From assembly GCF_033115175.1 (NCBI RefSeq), contig NC_084835.1, positions 54,932,948 to 54,996,947 of the forward strand: a stretch of DNA of 64,000 bases. The letters are read 5' to 3'. A model generated the notes under the pieces. The model did no database searches and was not told where the DNA came from. It saw only the letters and a list, made by a program, of their open reading frames with translations. How positions within the stretch are numbered: the first letter of the stretch is position 1; every line of letters starts with the position of its first letter. Positions 22,171 to 34,653 of the stretch are shown here, in pieces. The stretch is from Lepus europaeus (taxonomy: Eukaryota; Chordata; Mammalia; Lagomorpha; Leporidae). The position numbers and the translations under genes are program-made.

Positions 22171-23399
22171 AGCAAGGCCTCAAGCATGTCCAGGAAGGAG
22201 CAAGGAGCAAGCCCTGGGCAGTGCACCCAGAACAAGAGTGCAGGAGGGCCCTACACTGGGCTTGCGCATTCCCACACTGATCACAGTGTGTGCCAGGCCT
22301 TGACACAAGCATGAGTCAGAGCGGTTTCCTGGAACCCACACCAAGGACAAACAGGGAAGACAACACTGCACACCAGCTCAAGGGGAATCAGCCCTGCCCG
22401 GGAGCTCCCAGACCCTCATTCTGCCTTTGGGGAGCCCTATCCCAGGGGAGGGGAGAGGGGGGCCAGGGGAAGGAGGGTGTGCACCAGAGGATGTGGGAGA
22501 AAGCACAGGAGCAGTGGTCACTCTCCGATGGCCCCCACATCTCTCCTGGCACAAGAAGAGCTATGCTCCCACTATCCCCTCTGGCCGGTCGTGGTAGGAA
22601 AAATAACCATCGTATTCTTTGTCTTAGTGATTTTCCTTGTGTGCACTATGAACTCTGAATGTTCATGGAATGTTCCATGAGCTTTTGCTACTCAGGAAAG
22701 CAGCTTCCTGTCTCATTCCTTGTCTAAATGTGACTGCTCCGCACCATGTTCTGTGCTAGGGGCTGGGCTTATGGTCGGGCCGGGTCTGGTCCTCAGACTC
22801 TCAGAATGCAACCTTGCACATTTTCGTGTGAGTCATCCCGTCTCAGACTAAGAATGAAGAGCCGGAGGGACAAGGCTGGGAAGGGAGCAGTTACTCCTGC
22901 ACGACAGGGGAGGCAGCTGGGGAAACCAGCACTGAGGCAGGAGCACAGGGCAGGCCTGGGAAGGAGCGGACCTGCTCCTTAGAAATCTCGCAGAGACACA
23001 GGTGGCAGCAAGCAGCGGGTTGTAGATGGCCCCAGAGGACCTGAGGTCCCAGAGAGGTGCCCAACAAGAAAGGCAGAAGGGAAAAGGCCTGCTGGTGGTT
23101 GAAGCCATCTGTACTTTGCAGTCCAGCTGTGAGAAGTCAGGGTAGGAACCTTACATGGTGGTTGCAAAGCAAGTGTTCAACTCAAAATGCGTGTGTGCCA
23201 GGCTGGTGCTGGACATGGAGCATGGGAAAGCAACAGAAACTAAACCTGGGGCCCCAGTCCCCAAACTCACAGACCCCCTCCTAAAGCGTGTGCTGCAGAG
23301 CTAAAAGTGTGGACTGAAGCCTGCTGTGTCTACCACTACGTGCTCAGCTTCCTGGGATGTCTAGAATAGCAGGAGAGCAGGGCTTTGGGGCAAGGGAGG
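22171..23399. other. Unique GC-rich intronic sequence
   Basis: Overlapping small ORFs (22290-22658, 22746-22982 and others) show no domain, and there is no splice-bounded exon I can defend. A MIR-like scrap (gttctgtgctaggggctggg) lies at 22747-22766. Confidence 0.35.
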
Positions 23400-23545
23400 C
23401 ATAGCAGCTGGAGATCTTGAACGAGATACTCAGCCTGTTTGAATCTCACTTTTCTCACCTTCAGATGAGTGGGGATCAGGAAATAGGAATGTCACTTCCA
23501 TCTCATACTTCACTGGAGTATGAAAGAGGGATGCCTTTTGCTTGA
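23400..23545 (+). mobile_element. MIR
   Basis: cagcctgtttgaatctcactttt and tcaccttcagatgagtgggg match the MIR core sense strand. Confidence 0.5.
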
Positions 23546-23952
23546 ATGCTGGAAGTCAATCCTTTCACACACCGCCTGCACCAGGCAGCAGCCATGACTG
23601 CAAATGAGCAGGTGGCCATGGCCTTCCTGTTCTAGTCCTCAATGTGCAGCCTCAGCTATTCTGCCGGATTGTGCTGGGCAGCATGGTGTCTCCCATATCT
23701 GCGTGATTCCTAATGAATCAAACCTAAAACCGCATCCTTATAAACACAAGGCTGCTCTTGGCAGACCTGGGGTCCAGACAGGCTGGGCTCAGCATCAGGA
23801 GGCAGGGAAGGCAAAGGCAAGCTTCAAGTCTCATGCAAAGACATGAATGCAGTCAGCTTAGAATTCTTCAGGCTTTTGATAGTCCTGCTTTCTTAATGGC
23901 ACTTGCTCAGCCAACTGAACCAGCTATAAACTATGTCAAGCTTTTCCTTTTT
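23546..23952. other. Unique sequence, nothing recognised
   Basis: Small ORFs only. Confidence 0.3.
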
Positions 23953-24012
23953 TAAAAAAAAAAAGATTTATTTGTTTATTTGAAAGTCAAGTTACACAGA
24001 GAGAAGAGGCAG

Positions 24013-24052
<40 letters not shown>

Positions 24053-24256
24053 CTTGCATCTGCTGGTTCACTCCCCAATTGGCTCAAATGGCTGGAGCTG
24101 TGCCAATCCGATGCCAGGAGCCAGGAGCTTCTTTCTGGTCTCCCACGCAGGTGCAGGGTCCCAGAACGTGGGCCATCTTCTACTGTTTCCAGGCCACAGC
24201 AGAGAGCTGGACTGGGAGTGGGGCAGCCTGGACTTGAACCGGCGCCCATATGTCAT
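23953..24256 (-). mobile_element. CSINE, head truncated
   Basis: AAAAAAAAGATTTATTTGTTTATTT tail, a (GA)n stretch at 24019-24050, and a break after gaaccggcgcccatatg, so the A-box end is lost. Confidence 0.85.
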
Positions 24257-24558
24257 GCTTTTTCAAGTCAAGGGGAATTGGGGACTGTGCGGTAAAAAAT
24301 CCAGCCCCCGTTTTTAAGAGGAATTGCCTTACGGGGTGGTGGAGTTTCCTCATTTGATGAAAGTGAAGCCCCAGAAAAGACTTGGTGCCACCGGGGTTGC
24401 TTAATGATGTCCCTGGCCCCCACCCTCTGCTGCCATCACACCCTTGTGTTCTTCCACCTTTGGTTCCAGCCACAGTGCTGACCTCCTGGCCCTGGGGTAT
24501 TCCTGCATCATCCTACCCCCTAAATCATCTACAACTGCCTGCTGAGAACATCAGACCA
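24257..24558. other. Unique sequence, nothing recognised
   Basis: No domain or repeat is seen. Confidence 0.3.
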
Positions 24559-24888
24559 TTTTTTAAAAAATTATTTTATTTATTTGAAAGGCAGAATTAC
24601 AGAGAGAGAGGGAGAGAGAGAGAGAGAGAGAGGTCTTCCATCCATTGGTTCACTCCCCAAATGGCAGTTATAGCCAGGGCTGTGCCAGGCAGAAGCCAGG
24701 AGCTTCTTTCAGGACTCCCACAAAGGTGCAGGGGCCCAGGCACTTGGACCATCTTCCACTGCTTTCCCAGGTGCTTTGGCAGAAAGCTGGATCAGAAGTA
24801 GAGTAGCCAGGACTTGAACCAGCTCACATATTGGATGCCGGCATTGCAGGTGGTAGCTTAACCTGCTATACCACCACAATGGCCCCAG
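24559..24888 (-). mobile_element. CSINE, full length
   Basis: Reverse copy with target duplication CATCAGACCA at 24549-24558 and 24889-24898. (GA)n is near its tail. Confidence 0.9.
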
Positions 24889-25020
24889 CATCAGACCACT
24901 TTACATCAGCCACAAAGGATGGGACAAAGGAAGCTGGTGAAATTTTGCCTCTTGTAAAAGATAGAAGTTTTTTTTTCTTTTTTTTTTAAAGAGGCTTTTT
25001 GGAAGACACATCTTATACCT

Positions 25021-25042
25021 TACACACACACACACACACACA
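25021..25042. repeat. (CA)n microsatellite
   Basis: Eleven CA units at the left edge of an old L1 fragment. Confidence 0.9.
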
Positions 25043-25043
25043 G

Positions 25044-25745
25044 AGTTAACTCCAAATGGATCCCATGCATCAATGTAAAACACAAAACTCTACAACTTCT
25101 AGAAGACATGAAAGAAAATCTGTATGACAATGGGCTTGGTGGTGAGTTTTTAGATATAATACGAAAAGCATCATCCAAGAATGAAAAATAGATGATAGAT
25201 GAGTTGACCTTATTTTTAAGAGAGAGGAGTAACTTGACAAACACTAAACAGCCCAGTGATGTTGACCAACCTCAATGGTTGACAGCGTGGATGTGACAGG
25301 AATGATGTTTTACCTCTTGTGGTGTTCCTCCCCCCAAATCCATAACCCCAGCCAAACTACAAGGAAAACTCTAGACAAGTGCAACGTATTCTGCAAAATA
25401 CCTGACCAGTGCTCCTGAAAACTCTCAAGGTCATCAAAAACAAAGAAAGGCAGAAAAGACACAGCCAAGAAGAGCCTAAGGAAACAAGAGAGCTGAAGGT
25501 AACAGGCATCCTGGATGGAATCCTGGGACAGAAAGGCACATTAGGCAAAAACTAAGGACACATGAATAAAGTATGGATTTCAGTTAACAATAGCATGTCA
25601 GTGTCGGTCCATTGATGATGATAAATGTACCTTACGAATCAAAGATGTTGAGGATATGGGAAATTGGGTATGGAATGTATGAGAAATCTCTGTGCTATTG
25701 ACAATGTTCCCATAAGTCTAAAACTATTCTAAATTAAAACATTTA
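25044..25745 (+). mobile_element. Ancient L1M 3' end
   Basis: aaaactctacaacttctaga and gaaaatctgtatgacaatgg are old L1 ORF2 wording, and ggtcatcaaaaacaaagaaa to ctattctaaattaaaac matches an L1M-type 3' tail. Diverged and frame-broken. Confidence 0.6.
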
Positions 25746-25899
25746 TTTAAAACTAGTTTATAGTTATGTCAGCCAATGATACACACCATTAGAAGTTGAT
25801 GTATTTTTTCAGAGTTTTTTCCATGCCTTTGCATGAAATATATACATACGTATACCCACATACACACACAAATAAACACACACACAGCCTTCTATACCA

Positions 25900-26070
25900 C
25901 CAAACTTGATTTTAATTATCATATAGTGTTCTATTATATGGATCTTCCAGAAGTTGTTTTACAAATCCGCAATCACTAGTTATTTGTGCTGTTTTCAATT
26001 TTTGACTATTTTAGATAATAACCCAGTGAACACCTGGTATACACATCTTTGCTACTGTTTAGGGCCACTG
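25900..26070 (-). mobile_element. Ancient L1M fragment
   Basis: Antisense pattern gtgttctattatatggatct...tttgactattttagataataa...acacatctttgc is typical of old L1 3' regions read backwards. Confidence 0.5.
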
Positions 26071-27662
26071 AGTCACACACCAGTAAGGTCTGAATGTTTC
26101 AAACACAGACAGAGTGATAATGAATTATTTCTGTCACCTTCTATAGGGTTAGAGCTTGTGGCTAGGCTCCTTGCTCTAGATTTTTAAGTGATAACACATT
26201 TTCTAATGAAGGGGTCTGAAGCAATATCAAATATCCACATTCAGCAAAAGTTGGCACCTGAATTTTGAATAATTATACTTATTTGCCTTCAAATAAATCT
26301 TCCACAGCCCCTGATTTTATTTATAATTATCTTTGCATCTTCCATTATGCAGTTTTGATTTCTGTGATCTGTCAATGTCAAAGAAACATTTATAGTGTTA
26401 GCCACTGTATTTCTCTTTCTCTACTCCAATTTTTACCTATAGCAAATAATAATTGCTTCTCAAATTTTACAGCCAATTGTCACAATTCTTCTCCTGGATG
26501 AGAAGGGCTTATACCAGAGTTAGGAAGGGAAGTGACTGTCTTCTAGGAGATCCATTGCCTTTCTCAACTCACAGGATACTGCTTGCTTTTCACCAAATGG
26601 AACTTCAGAATACAGAAAATTCTAATCCCTTTGCACCAACAGTCTTGGCCATATACTTTTTCATATGGTGTACATCACTCACATGTATTCATTAGAAAAT
26701 TTTACTGCTTTCATTCTGAATATCTCATAGATTTCATATTTTAATGTGGATCAGTATGTGTTACTCCACAAACTAGGGGTAAAAACACTAATCTCTCTTA
26801 ATATTTAAACCCAATGTTCAAACACCCATCTCTTGTGTTAGAATCAAAAACTACAGCATCATCCTCTGACGTCCTTCTTTGCACCTGAGTTTTCTAGAAA
26901 CCAAGGGCTTACACATACAGAGTCCAAAAAGCAAGCAAGGACATTCTGGTATTTGAGCCACCGGCTACAGCTGTTACTCCTCACAGCCACAGGGTGTCGC
27001 TAGGGGAACAGCTCCTCCGTCTAAAGGAATGTGGCAGGGTCCTGCCAGGAAAGCTTCCTTGGGATTCTCAGAAACAGCCATCCCCAGTGTGACAACCACC
27101 CAGCAGCTCTGGGCCAGGCCCAGTATGGGTGTGGCTTCGCCTCCTCACTCTTCCTAGAGTGGGCTGTGCCCGCTGTGTCCCGAGAAGAAACACTCCCAGA
27201 GGTCGTGTTCTTTCTCCTTTCCACATTGGTGGGGGAAAAAAAGCTGATTTCAACTGCTTCCTTCGGACAATGGGCTCTCACATGCCCCTTTCCTTCTAGG
27301 TGAAAACCTCTTCCTGACTCTTGCACCAAAAGCCATTACTTCCTGCCTAGATAGCCAGGCAGGAGACCCTGGCAGTGCACATACTCTTGCAAACAGAGCT
27401 GCTCCAGGGGGCCCTGTGGAACTCCATGCCTCATGGTCCCTAGGAGAGGGGTAATGACTGTTGTTTTCTAGCACCACCTGCAAAGAAGAGGAAAGAAAAC
27501 ATTTGCATTGCTAGCAGAAGCATCAATCCCCACAAAACCCTAACACAAACACTCCCCTCTAAGACTTTTATGCTCCTACACTGAAAACATGAAACCGCCA
27601 GCTCTATTTCTCACACAATTCATAGATATTCCCAAATCTATCTTGTTAGAAATCATACAGAG
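26071..27662. other. Unique intronic sequence
   Basis: AT-rich to 26900, GC-rich at 26930-27500. Overlapping ORFs near 27021-27329 on both strands share the same DNA and have no domain. Confidence 0.35.
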
Positions 27663-28019
27663 GGCCGGCGCCACGGCTCAATAGGCTAATCCTCCGCCTT
27701 GCGGCGCCGGCACACAGGGTTCTAGTCCCGGTCAGGGCGCCAGATTCTGTCCCGGTTGCCCCTCTTCCAGGCCAGCTCTCTGCTGTGGCCCAGGAGTGTA
27801 GTGTAGGATGGCCCAAGTACTTGGGCCCTGCACCCCATGGGAGACCAGGAGAAGTGCCTGGCTCCTGGCTTCGGATCAGCACGATGCGCCGGCCACGCCA
27901 GCCATTGGAGGGTGAACAAACGGCAAAAAGGAAGACCTTTCTCTCTGTCTTTCTCTCTCTCACTGTCCACTCTGCCTGTCAAAAAAAAAAAAAAAAAAAA
28001 AGAAAGAAAGAAAAGAAAA
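27663..28019 (+). mobile_element. Young CSINE, poly(A)-tail clade
   Basis: Head ggccggcgccacggctcaat, 3' CTCTGCCTGTC and an A/AAAG tail. A 14-bp duplication GAAATCATRCAGAG (27649-27662 and 28020-28033) has one substitution. Confidence 0.95.
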
Positions 28020-28067
28020 GAAATCATGCAGAGGATGATAGTCACATTCTAATGCATCCACCAACAC

Positions 28068-28270
28068 GTGGGTGCTTCAAAATGTTCCTGGAAAATGACA
28101 TCAGAGATGTTTATTTTGGTGCAAAAAAACATTTTGAAATCCACACAGACAAGAGGTCTGGGCAACGTGTACGAAGAACATGTTGTACAAAGAAGCTTGG
28201 CACCAAAATGAACTTAACATTTGACTCCATTGATTCACAAATCTTTGAATTCCCCGCATATTACTGGGCA
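28068..28270 (+). mobile_element. Mariner-like MITE
   Basis: gggtgcttcaaaatgttcctggaaa at one end, ttattttggtgcaaaaaaac inside. It belongs to the short inverted-repeat family also seen near 33580, 35845, 38648 and 59336. The right end is eroded. Confidence 0.5.
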
Positions 28271-28884
28271 CCACGAGCAGCGGCGAAAGCAGATGGGAAG
28301 AAGATGGTAGAGAATTTGCCAGGCCTCCAGGGCACTTCTCAGCTGCCCAGGAGATAAGACAGGCACTGGGGCTGCCCTCTCCCAAGAGCAGGGCACTCCC
28401 AGTGTCCAATGCAAGGCAAGAACAAAGCATGCTGCAGGTCATGAGTGCACGGGCAGAGCATGTGGTTGGGAGAGTGACAGAGACGTTCAAGAGGTTTGAT
28501 CTTAACTTCAGGCTTAAGCCGAGGTGTAGCTTAGATAGAGGAGAGGTTAGAGAATCCCATGGTGGTGAAAACGTGGATGGCAAACACGAACTGGATGTCC
28601 TCAAGACAATAAGCCCCTGGGCTGGCAAGAACGCAGGTTCTACACAGAACACTGGAAAATGCAACAGGAGAGTGACAGCCTGGAAAAGGATTTGGGAGAG
28701 CCTTCAGTGCCAAGTGTTTGAACAATGGAACTCCATTCTACGGCAATGAAAACTCAGTGAGAAATAACAGTCTTGATATTTTCAAGCATCACTTTGTACC
28801 TCCCTTGCTGGCTGTGCAAGCTGCAAGTTTAAGTTTTACATTAAGTGCCTAACTGTAGCCTCATCATAATGGCTTTGTGTGGCT
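28271..28884. other. Unique intronic sequence
   Basis: ORFs on both strands (28101-28664 minus, 28402-28749 plus) overlap and show no domain. It could be interior sequence of a larger mariner-type element, but I cannot recognise a transposase. Confidence 0.3.
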
Positions 28885-29225
28885 TTTTAAGATTTAGCCA
28901 TAGTGTACATGTTTATGGGCACAGTGCAATATTTTGATGCATAGATACATTGTGAAATGGCCAAGTCAGGGTAATTGGCCTATCCATCCCCTTAAACATC
29001 CATCATTTCATTGTGGTAACAACATTCGAAATCTTCTCTTCCAACTATATTGAAATACACAACACCTTATTATTGGCTGTCATCACCCCTGTTCAATAGG
29101 TCACCAGAACCTACTCCTTTAACTCTAACTTAATCCCTGGGGTCCAACCTCTTCTCAATCCTCTGCAGCAAACCACTCTCCTACTCTCAACTTCTACAAG
29201 ATCAGCGTTTCTAAGATTCTTCGCT
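28885..29225 (-). mobile_element. Ancient L1MA-type 3' UTR fragment
   Basis: Antisense wording: tgtacatgtttatgggcaca, ggtaattggcctatccatcc, ccactctcctactctcaact. Confidence 0.65.
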
Positions 29226-29227
29226 TG

Positions 29228-29345
29228 AGTAAGGTCGACAGCCTTTATGAAGCCCTCACTGTGTGCCAGGCTCTGGGCTAGATAGTTCACATATGGCATC
29301 ATTTATAAACTAAACCACAGTGTGAGAACTCTATGAATCAAGCTC
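29228..29345 (-). mobile_element. MIR
   Basis: cactgtgtgccaggctctgg followed by tagttcacatatggcatcat and agtgtgagaactctatga matches reverse MIR. Confidence 0.6.
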
Positions 29346-29566
29346 TGTTTTGCCTGCATTTACATGTGTGTGTAGACAAGGGTGTCTTTCTCTGATGCTT
29401 TTTCTTGATTTTGATGATAATTTCTCATAGACCAAATCAAAAATTAACTTTCACCAAAAAAAACCTTTATTTTTAGGATATATTGGACATGGGGTACTCT
29501 AGCAATACCCAGAAGGCCAACTGTTCCTAACTAAAATCAAACCTTAGCTTGGTCTTGATATATCAT

Positions 29567-29607
<41 letters not shown>

Positions 29608-29775
29608 CTCTCCTCTTCCTCCTTCCTCTCTCCCACCCCATCTTCTCCCTCTCCCTCTCTCCTATTTCTCACATTTCTCTCCCAGGGAGAAATTTCCAAG
29701 ACTATTAGAAATTTCCAAGAAATCTTTTGAAAGAGTAATGAGTAAACAGATAGCATCACTTAAAATATACACTCC
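29346..29775. other. Unique sequence with (TA)n and TC-rich stretch
   Basis: (TA)n at 29567-29606 and a CT-rich tract at 29607-29672. Nothing else is recognised. Confidence 0.5.
29567..29606. repeat. (TA)n microsatellite
   Basis: About 40 bp of uninterrupted TA. Confidence 0.95.
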
Positions 29776-30035
29776 AGGGCAAGAGTTGTGGTGCAGCGGG
29801 TTACACTGCCGCTTGCAATGCCAGTATCCCATTTTGAAGCGCCAGTTCAAGTCCTAACTATTCCACTTCCCATCCAGCTTCCTGCTGATGTGTCTGAGGA
29901 GGCAGCACATGATGGCCCAAATACTTGGGCCCCTGCCACCCATGTGGGAGACCCTGATGGAGTTTCGGGCTCCTGACTTCAGCCTAGCCCAGCCCTGGCT
30001 GTTGCAGCCATTTGTTGACTGAACCAGAGGATGAG

Positions 30036-30080
<45 letters not shown>
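29776..30080 (+). mobile_element. CSINE, tail replaced by (TC)n
   Basis: gggcaagagttgtggtgcag head, cccacccatgtgggagaccc middle. It ends in a (TC)n run at 30038-30078 and lacks the AAATAAA tail. Confidence 0.85.
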
Positions 30081-32199
30081 AGTTCGGGGATGAGATTTAA
30101 TGTACTTTAGGCACTCCCTCTGGTGGGCATCCTCAACTCTATTCTTGGAGCACAGGCAGTGCCCTTCCCGGGAAAGTGCACCATTTCACTGGAACCAGTG
30201 AAACACCACAGTAGACCTCACTGTCCTGCGGGCTCCACCCTTCCACGGATGTGGCTTTTACCTTCGCTGTCACTGTACGATGTCATCTGAGGAAAAGCAA
30301 TACCCATTTAGTGTGTGCAAAAAACTCACAATGTCCTCTTCCGTTACAATTTTGATTACATTATCTGAGCCAGAAAGGCAACACATTAATCTCAAACCTC
30401 AAAGTCAAATGATGAGGGGGCGGCTGGTTGACATCACCATCACTGGGACCTTAAGGGGGAAGTGAAAGCTATGGTAATTAATGCAAAATCTTTCTTCTTA
30501 GAAAAAATGAGCAAAAAGAAAAACCTGTTGTGAGAAAATTCTCAGCCGTGCAGGTGCTCCCAAGGGCCTGCTCCTTAGCTGCTCCGTGTCAGTGTTAACA
30601 AGGCTGCAACAGAAAGTCAACAGATCAATGAGCTTTTAGTCGTTTCAGTCAGTTCTCTGCACTTCGGTTGATTCTAAGAACCCAAAGTAGAAAATGACTT
30701 CTCTGACTTTTCATATCAGTACTAGCATTCTTCTCAATCAGACTCCTCATCAGCCCACACATTGCTCTCCATTGACAAGACACACATCATGTCAGATCCT
30801 GTGCCAAGCATACAGTTATTAACTCTCGAAGGTTGCACAGAATTACACCAAATAAGAAATCAGGTGGCCGTGTTCACGGACAATTTCACAGCAATCAATA
30901 GTATTCATGTCTACAAAGCATCAACAAAATGCCAGAGGCAGACTGGGGCCCTCTCAGGCAGAGCTGAGGAGATCCTTCATCTCACGTGCATTGAAGATTG
31001 ATTTCCCCTATTAAGTGTTTTGCCACAAGAGCAGGAGTCTTTTTGATTTTTTTTTTTTTTCATTTGTTCAGTTGCTTTTATTACAAGTGCTTCAAAGTAT
31101 TCCACCCTACCGGAGCCAAACATCCAGGAGTGGAGGTGGGACTTGCTAGGTCCTAGAACCCCTGCCTGGAGATGACAATGTGAATGCCATGGGAAAGTGG
31201 GGCTTGAACACACACTGGCCGCACAGGTCCCTTCCCAGGGGCATCACTGCTGAATGTGGTGGGCGCGGGCCAGAAGGAAGACTGGGGGGGGGGGACAGCT
31301 CCTGCTGCCAATGAGCTCACTGATGCCCTGTATCTTCCAGCCCCCTCTCCAATTCTCTATTTCCCAAATGTCAGTCAAAGTCATTAACTTTTGCTGAGAG
31401 TCTGAATAGCTCTTCCCAAAGACTGGCTTTTGACATCGGGCAAACTTCACCTTGACCCCTGCAACCAGAGTAAGGTTTAAAACACTGAGAAGATGGCCCA
31501 GGGCCACAGCACTGTCAGAGCAGGAGACAGCCATCAGCACACTAAGGTAGATGCCTTGATGGGATCCTAGACTCTGGTCCATTCAGCACAAAGTCTACCA
31601 TCTGGCTACTTCTAATTTCTGGAAAACTCAACCAGGTCCTGTATGTCAGTTCTCATTTTAGTGTTGTTGCTTATTTTCCTTGTTCACCTCCTTATTTCTT
31701 GTGAGATCATCTCAAGTTCATTTTGCTGCTCCATTTTCCCACACTCCTCTCTTTGAATCCCGTGCCAAGAAATAGATGCACCTCTCAGTTGCAGGGACAC
31801 GACATGCTCAGAGATGAAGTGCCAGCTGCAGCCTCAGCCAGACCCTTTGGCAGGGCAGTCCCGTGCACCCCGGGCACTGCCACAGAAGGGAGGGGCTGGC
31901 ACCTGAGAGGCCCTGAGAGCACAGGATGCTCGAACGCTTGCCCCGCCTGGGACAGCAACCTCACCAGAGGGCGAGAGCAGAACCCATGCTGTGTGTTTCT
32001 AGATTGAAACCTGAACATAAAACACCTGCTAAATGTGATGTGGGCAGCCATCCAAAGGCTTGCTAGCCATGTGTTGAGGAGGCCATGGCAGATAGGGCAC
32101 CTCCACACAGCGCTGGCCAGGGCCGAAACTGACAAAGGCCCTAGGAGAGGCTTTTGACATTATCAAAACCATCACCAAAGCATAAGGACTCAACAACTC
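30081..32199. other. Unique intronic sequence
   Basis: No repeat is recognised over about 2.1 kb, which is rare in this window. Small ORFs (30280-30465, 30762-31001, 31244-31582 minus) have no domain. Poly(T) at 31050-31062 and a G run at 31287-31294. Confidence 0.4.
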
Positions 32200-32365
32200 C
32201 ACTGCTGTGAATTAGCCGCACTATACATGCACAGAAGACACTGTGTACTTAGACGACTGTGCACTACAGCATGCTTGGCATAGCAAAATATTGGAAATAA
32301 CCCACATAGCTATGAACACTGAGCAGATTCAGTAAGTTAGAATACATCTATACCATGCAATACCA
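32200..32365 (+). mobile_element. Ancient L1M fragment
   Basis: ggcatagcaaaatattggaaataac and tacatctataccatgcaata are old L1 3' UTR wording in sense. Confidence 0.5.
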
Positions 32366-32984
32366 TGCAGCAGAAGGAAAAAGGAAAGAAAGAACGAAGG
32401 GAGGGAGGAAGAGGAAGTGATCCATGGAAAAGCAAAGTGTGGTATATAATCTACTATCTTTCTACTACGAAGTGGGGTAGGGGCATGGTAGCCATGGAAA
32501 TGAGCCCCTTGGGCCTCCTGCTATTGAAAGTAGGGTTGACTGACCAGTGGTGGTGGGCTGTGGGAGGCCTGGGGTCGGGGAGGGGCCTGCTGAGGATCAG
32601 GTGGCTGCAGAGTGCTGCGTCTCCTCGTTGTACTGCTCTCCTGGAGGCTGGCTGGGGAGGCTAACGGGGCTGTTTTCCACTGAGCAGATGGGCTCTCTGG
32701 CTTGGCGGGGGTGCACACATGGGGTGCTTACAGATTCCCTGTGAGTGAATTGGGAGCCCCTCTCAGCATCTTGGCTTCTGAGCTTTTTCCCCAATTTTTA
32801 CTGGATGCATTTAATATTTTAATTTCACCCTCTGAATAGGGACTGTAGTCATGTAGGTAGACATATGCTTTGTGTGTGTGTACACAGGAAAATCCCCTCA
32901 TCTCAGCCTTTCATCCTGGGGCCCACTAGCTCTTCTACAACAGATGAGTAATCTTCTCTTGGAGTTTCTTGGTTTCTGATTTGA
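32366..32984. other. Unique sequence, nothing recognised
   Basis: Purine-rich patch at 32370-32420, then GC-rich sequence with overlapping ORFs on both strands (32521-32794) and no domain. Confidence 0.3.
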
Positions 32985-33150
32985 GAGACCAAAAGACAGA
33001 CAGACAGAGGGAGAGAACTCCCATCTACTAGTTCATTCTCCAAAAGTCTGCTATGGCAGGGGCCAAAAGCAGGAGCTGGGAACTCAATCCACGTCTCTCA
33101 CATGGGTGGTAGGGACCCAAGCACTTGAGTCATCACTGCCGCTTACATTA
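32985..33150 (-). mobile_element. Old CSINE fragment
   Basis: agacagagggagagaactcc, tctactagttcattctccaa and ctcacatgggtggtagggac in reverse order. Confidence 0.7.
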
Positions 33151-33224
33151 TCATTAGCTGAAGTCCCCATTCCACGCTGTGCATTAGAACATAGGAACTT
33201 CGTACTCCTATTGAACTATAACTT

Positions 33225-33365
33225 GGTACCTATTTATTAGTCAACCTTTCCCCATTCGGCCCTCCCTCCACAGTCCCCAGGCTCTGAAAACTACCATTAT
33301 ACTCTCAACGTCTATGAGATCAACTTTTTTAGATTCCTGGGAAGCAGAAAGAATCACACGGGAAT
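33225..33365 (-). mobile_element. Ancient L1MA-type 3' UTR fragment
   Basis: aactaccattatactctcaa followed by tctatgagatcaactttttta is antisense L1MA 3' UTR. Confidence 0.6.
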
Positions 33366-33579
33366 GACACACCCACACACCTGCCTTCATCCCACAGGTT
33401 ATCTGGTCTGGCTGTGCCCCGGAGCAACAGTGAACGGGAGAGACCCTTCTTTGGAGGAGGAGGCATTGTGTGCCTTCCTGCTCCCACACATGCCTCATTT
33501 CTTTCACGTCTTCTCAGGCAGGAGCCCACTGCTGCTCATTCCAATCTAAAAAAAAAAAAAAAAAAAGTCTGAAAAAGGG

Positions 33580-33775
33580 ATTTTTTAAAGAGTATGTTTA
33601 TTTGAAGGCAAAAAAAATTTGAAATCTGTGTTTTGTTGTTTTCATAATGCACATTTTCCATGAACTTTCTGAAAACCCTCTTGTGTACAAAGAATTCAAA
33701 TATGTTTGCATCATAATAAACTTAACTTTTTGAGTCTATTTCTCCATGGACATTTTGAAGTCCCCTTGTGTCACA
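33580..33775 (-). mobile_element. Mariner-like MITE
   Basis: attttccatgaactttctga and catggacattttgaagtccc are the typical end motifs. It appears to be two overlapping or nested partial copies. Confidence 0.45.
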
Positions 33776-33904
33776 AACACAACTGCATTCATGACCAGAA
33801 TGCAAGGCAAAGGGAGGAGAACAAAAAGAAATATTTGTCTTAATCTCTGGGCTCAGAATTCAAGATGAAGGCTCGGTGAATTGTTTTAGTTAAATTACTA
33901 CACC

Positions 33905-34165
33905 ACAGAGGACATTGGCTGGCAGTTAAGTAGTTGATTGGGACACCTACCTCTCCTATCACAGTGGCTGGGTTTCAATGCATCTCTGCTTCCCATCCAG
34001 TTTTCTGCTGGTGCACACCCTGGGAGACAGCAGGCACCAGCTCAAGAACTTGGCTCCCTACATGTTCCTGGCTTTGGATTGGCATCAGCTATTACCGACA
34101 TTTACGGAGTGACCCGGCAGATGAGAGTTCTCTGTCAGAATAAAAACAAAATTAAATTAAATTAA
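33905..34165 (+). mobile_element. Old CSINE
   Basis: cattggctggcagttaagta head, caccctgggagacagcaggc middle, and a decayed TAAAT tail. Confidence 0.7.
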
Positions 34166-34228
34166 ATGTAAAAAGAGTGAGCCTTCTAGAGCTCTGCATT
34201 GAATGTGTTTCTTTAAAATAAATAAGTA

Positions 34229-34575
34229 GGGGTCGGCACTGTAGCGTAGTGGATAAAACCGCCACCTACAGTGGCAGCATCCCACATGGGCACTGGTTCG
34301 TGTCCCGGCTGCTCCACTTCTGAGTCAGCTCTCTGCTGTGACCTAGGAAAGCAGCAGAAGATGGCCCAAGTCCTTGGGCCCCTGCACCTGCATGAGGAAC
34401 CCGGAAGAAGCTGCTGGCTCCTGGCTTCTGATTGGTGCAGCTCCAGCCATTGCGGCTAATTGGGGAGTGAACCAGCGGATGGAAGACCTCTCTCTCTCTC
34501 TCTCTCTCTGCCTCTCCTTTTCTCTCTGTGTAACTCTGACCTTCAAATAAATAAATAAATAAATATTTAAAAAAA
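34229..34575 (+). mobile_element. CSINE next to the MC2R exon 2 acceptor
   Basis: Full-length copy with a perfect 15-bp duplication TAAAATAAATAAGTA (34214-34228 and 34576-34590). It ends 85 bp before the proposed acceptor at 34675, in the sense orientation of the gene. Confidence 0.95.
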
Positions 34576-34653
34576 TAAAATAAATAAGTAAACAGTTATT
34601 TTATAGAGGGAAGAGATTGTTCTTACACCAATGTGGCTGGTTCTCATTTTGTA

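Noticed and set aside
27785-28357. 190-codon ORF
   Set aside because: It runs through a SINE, its poly(A) tail (polylysine) and a MITE.
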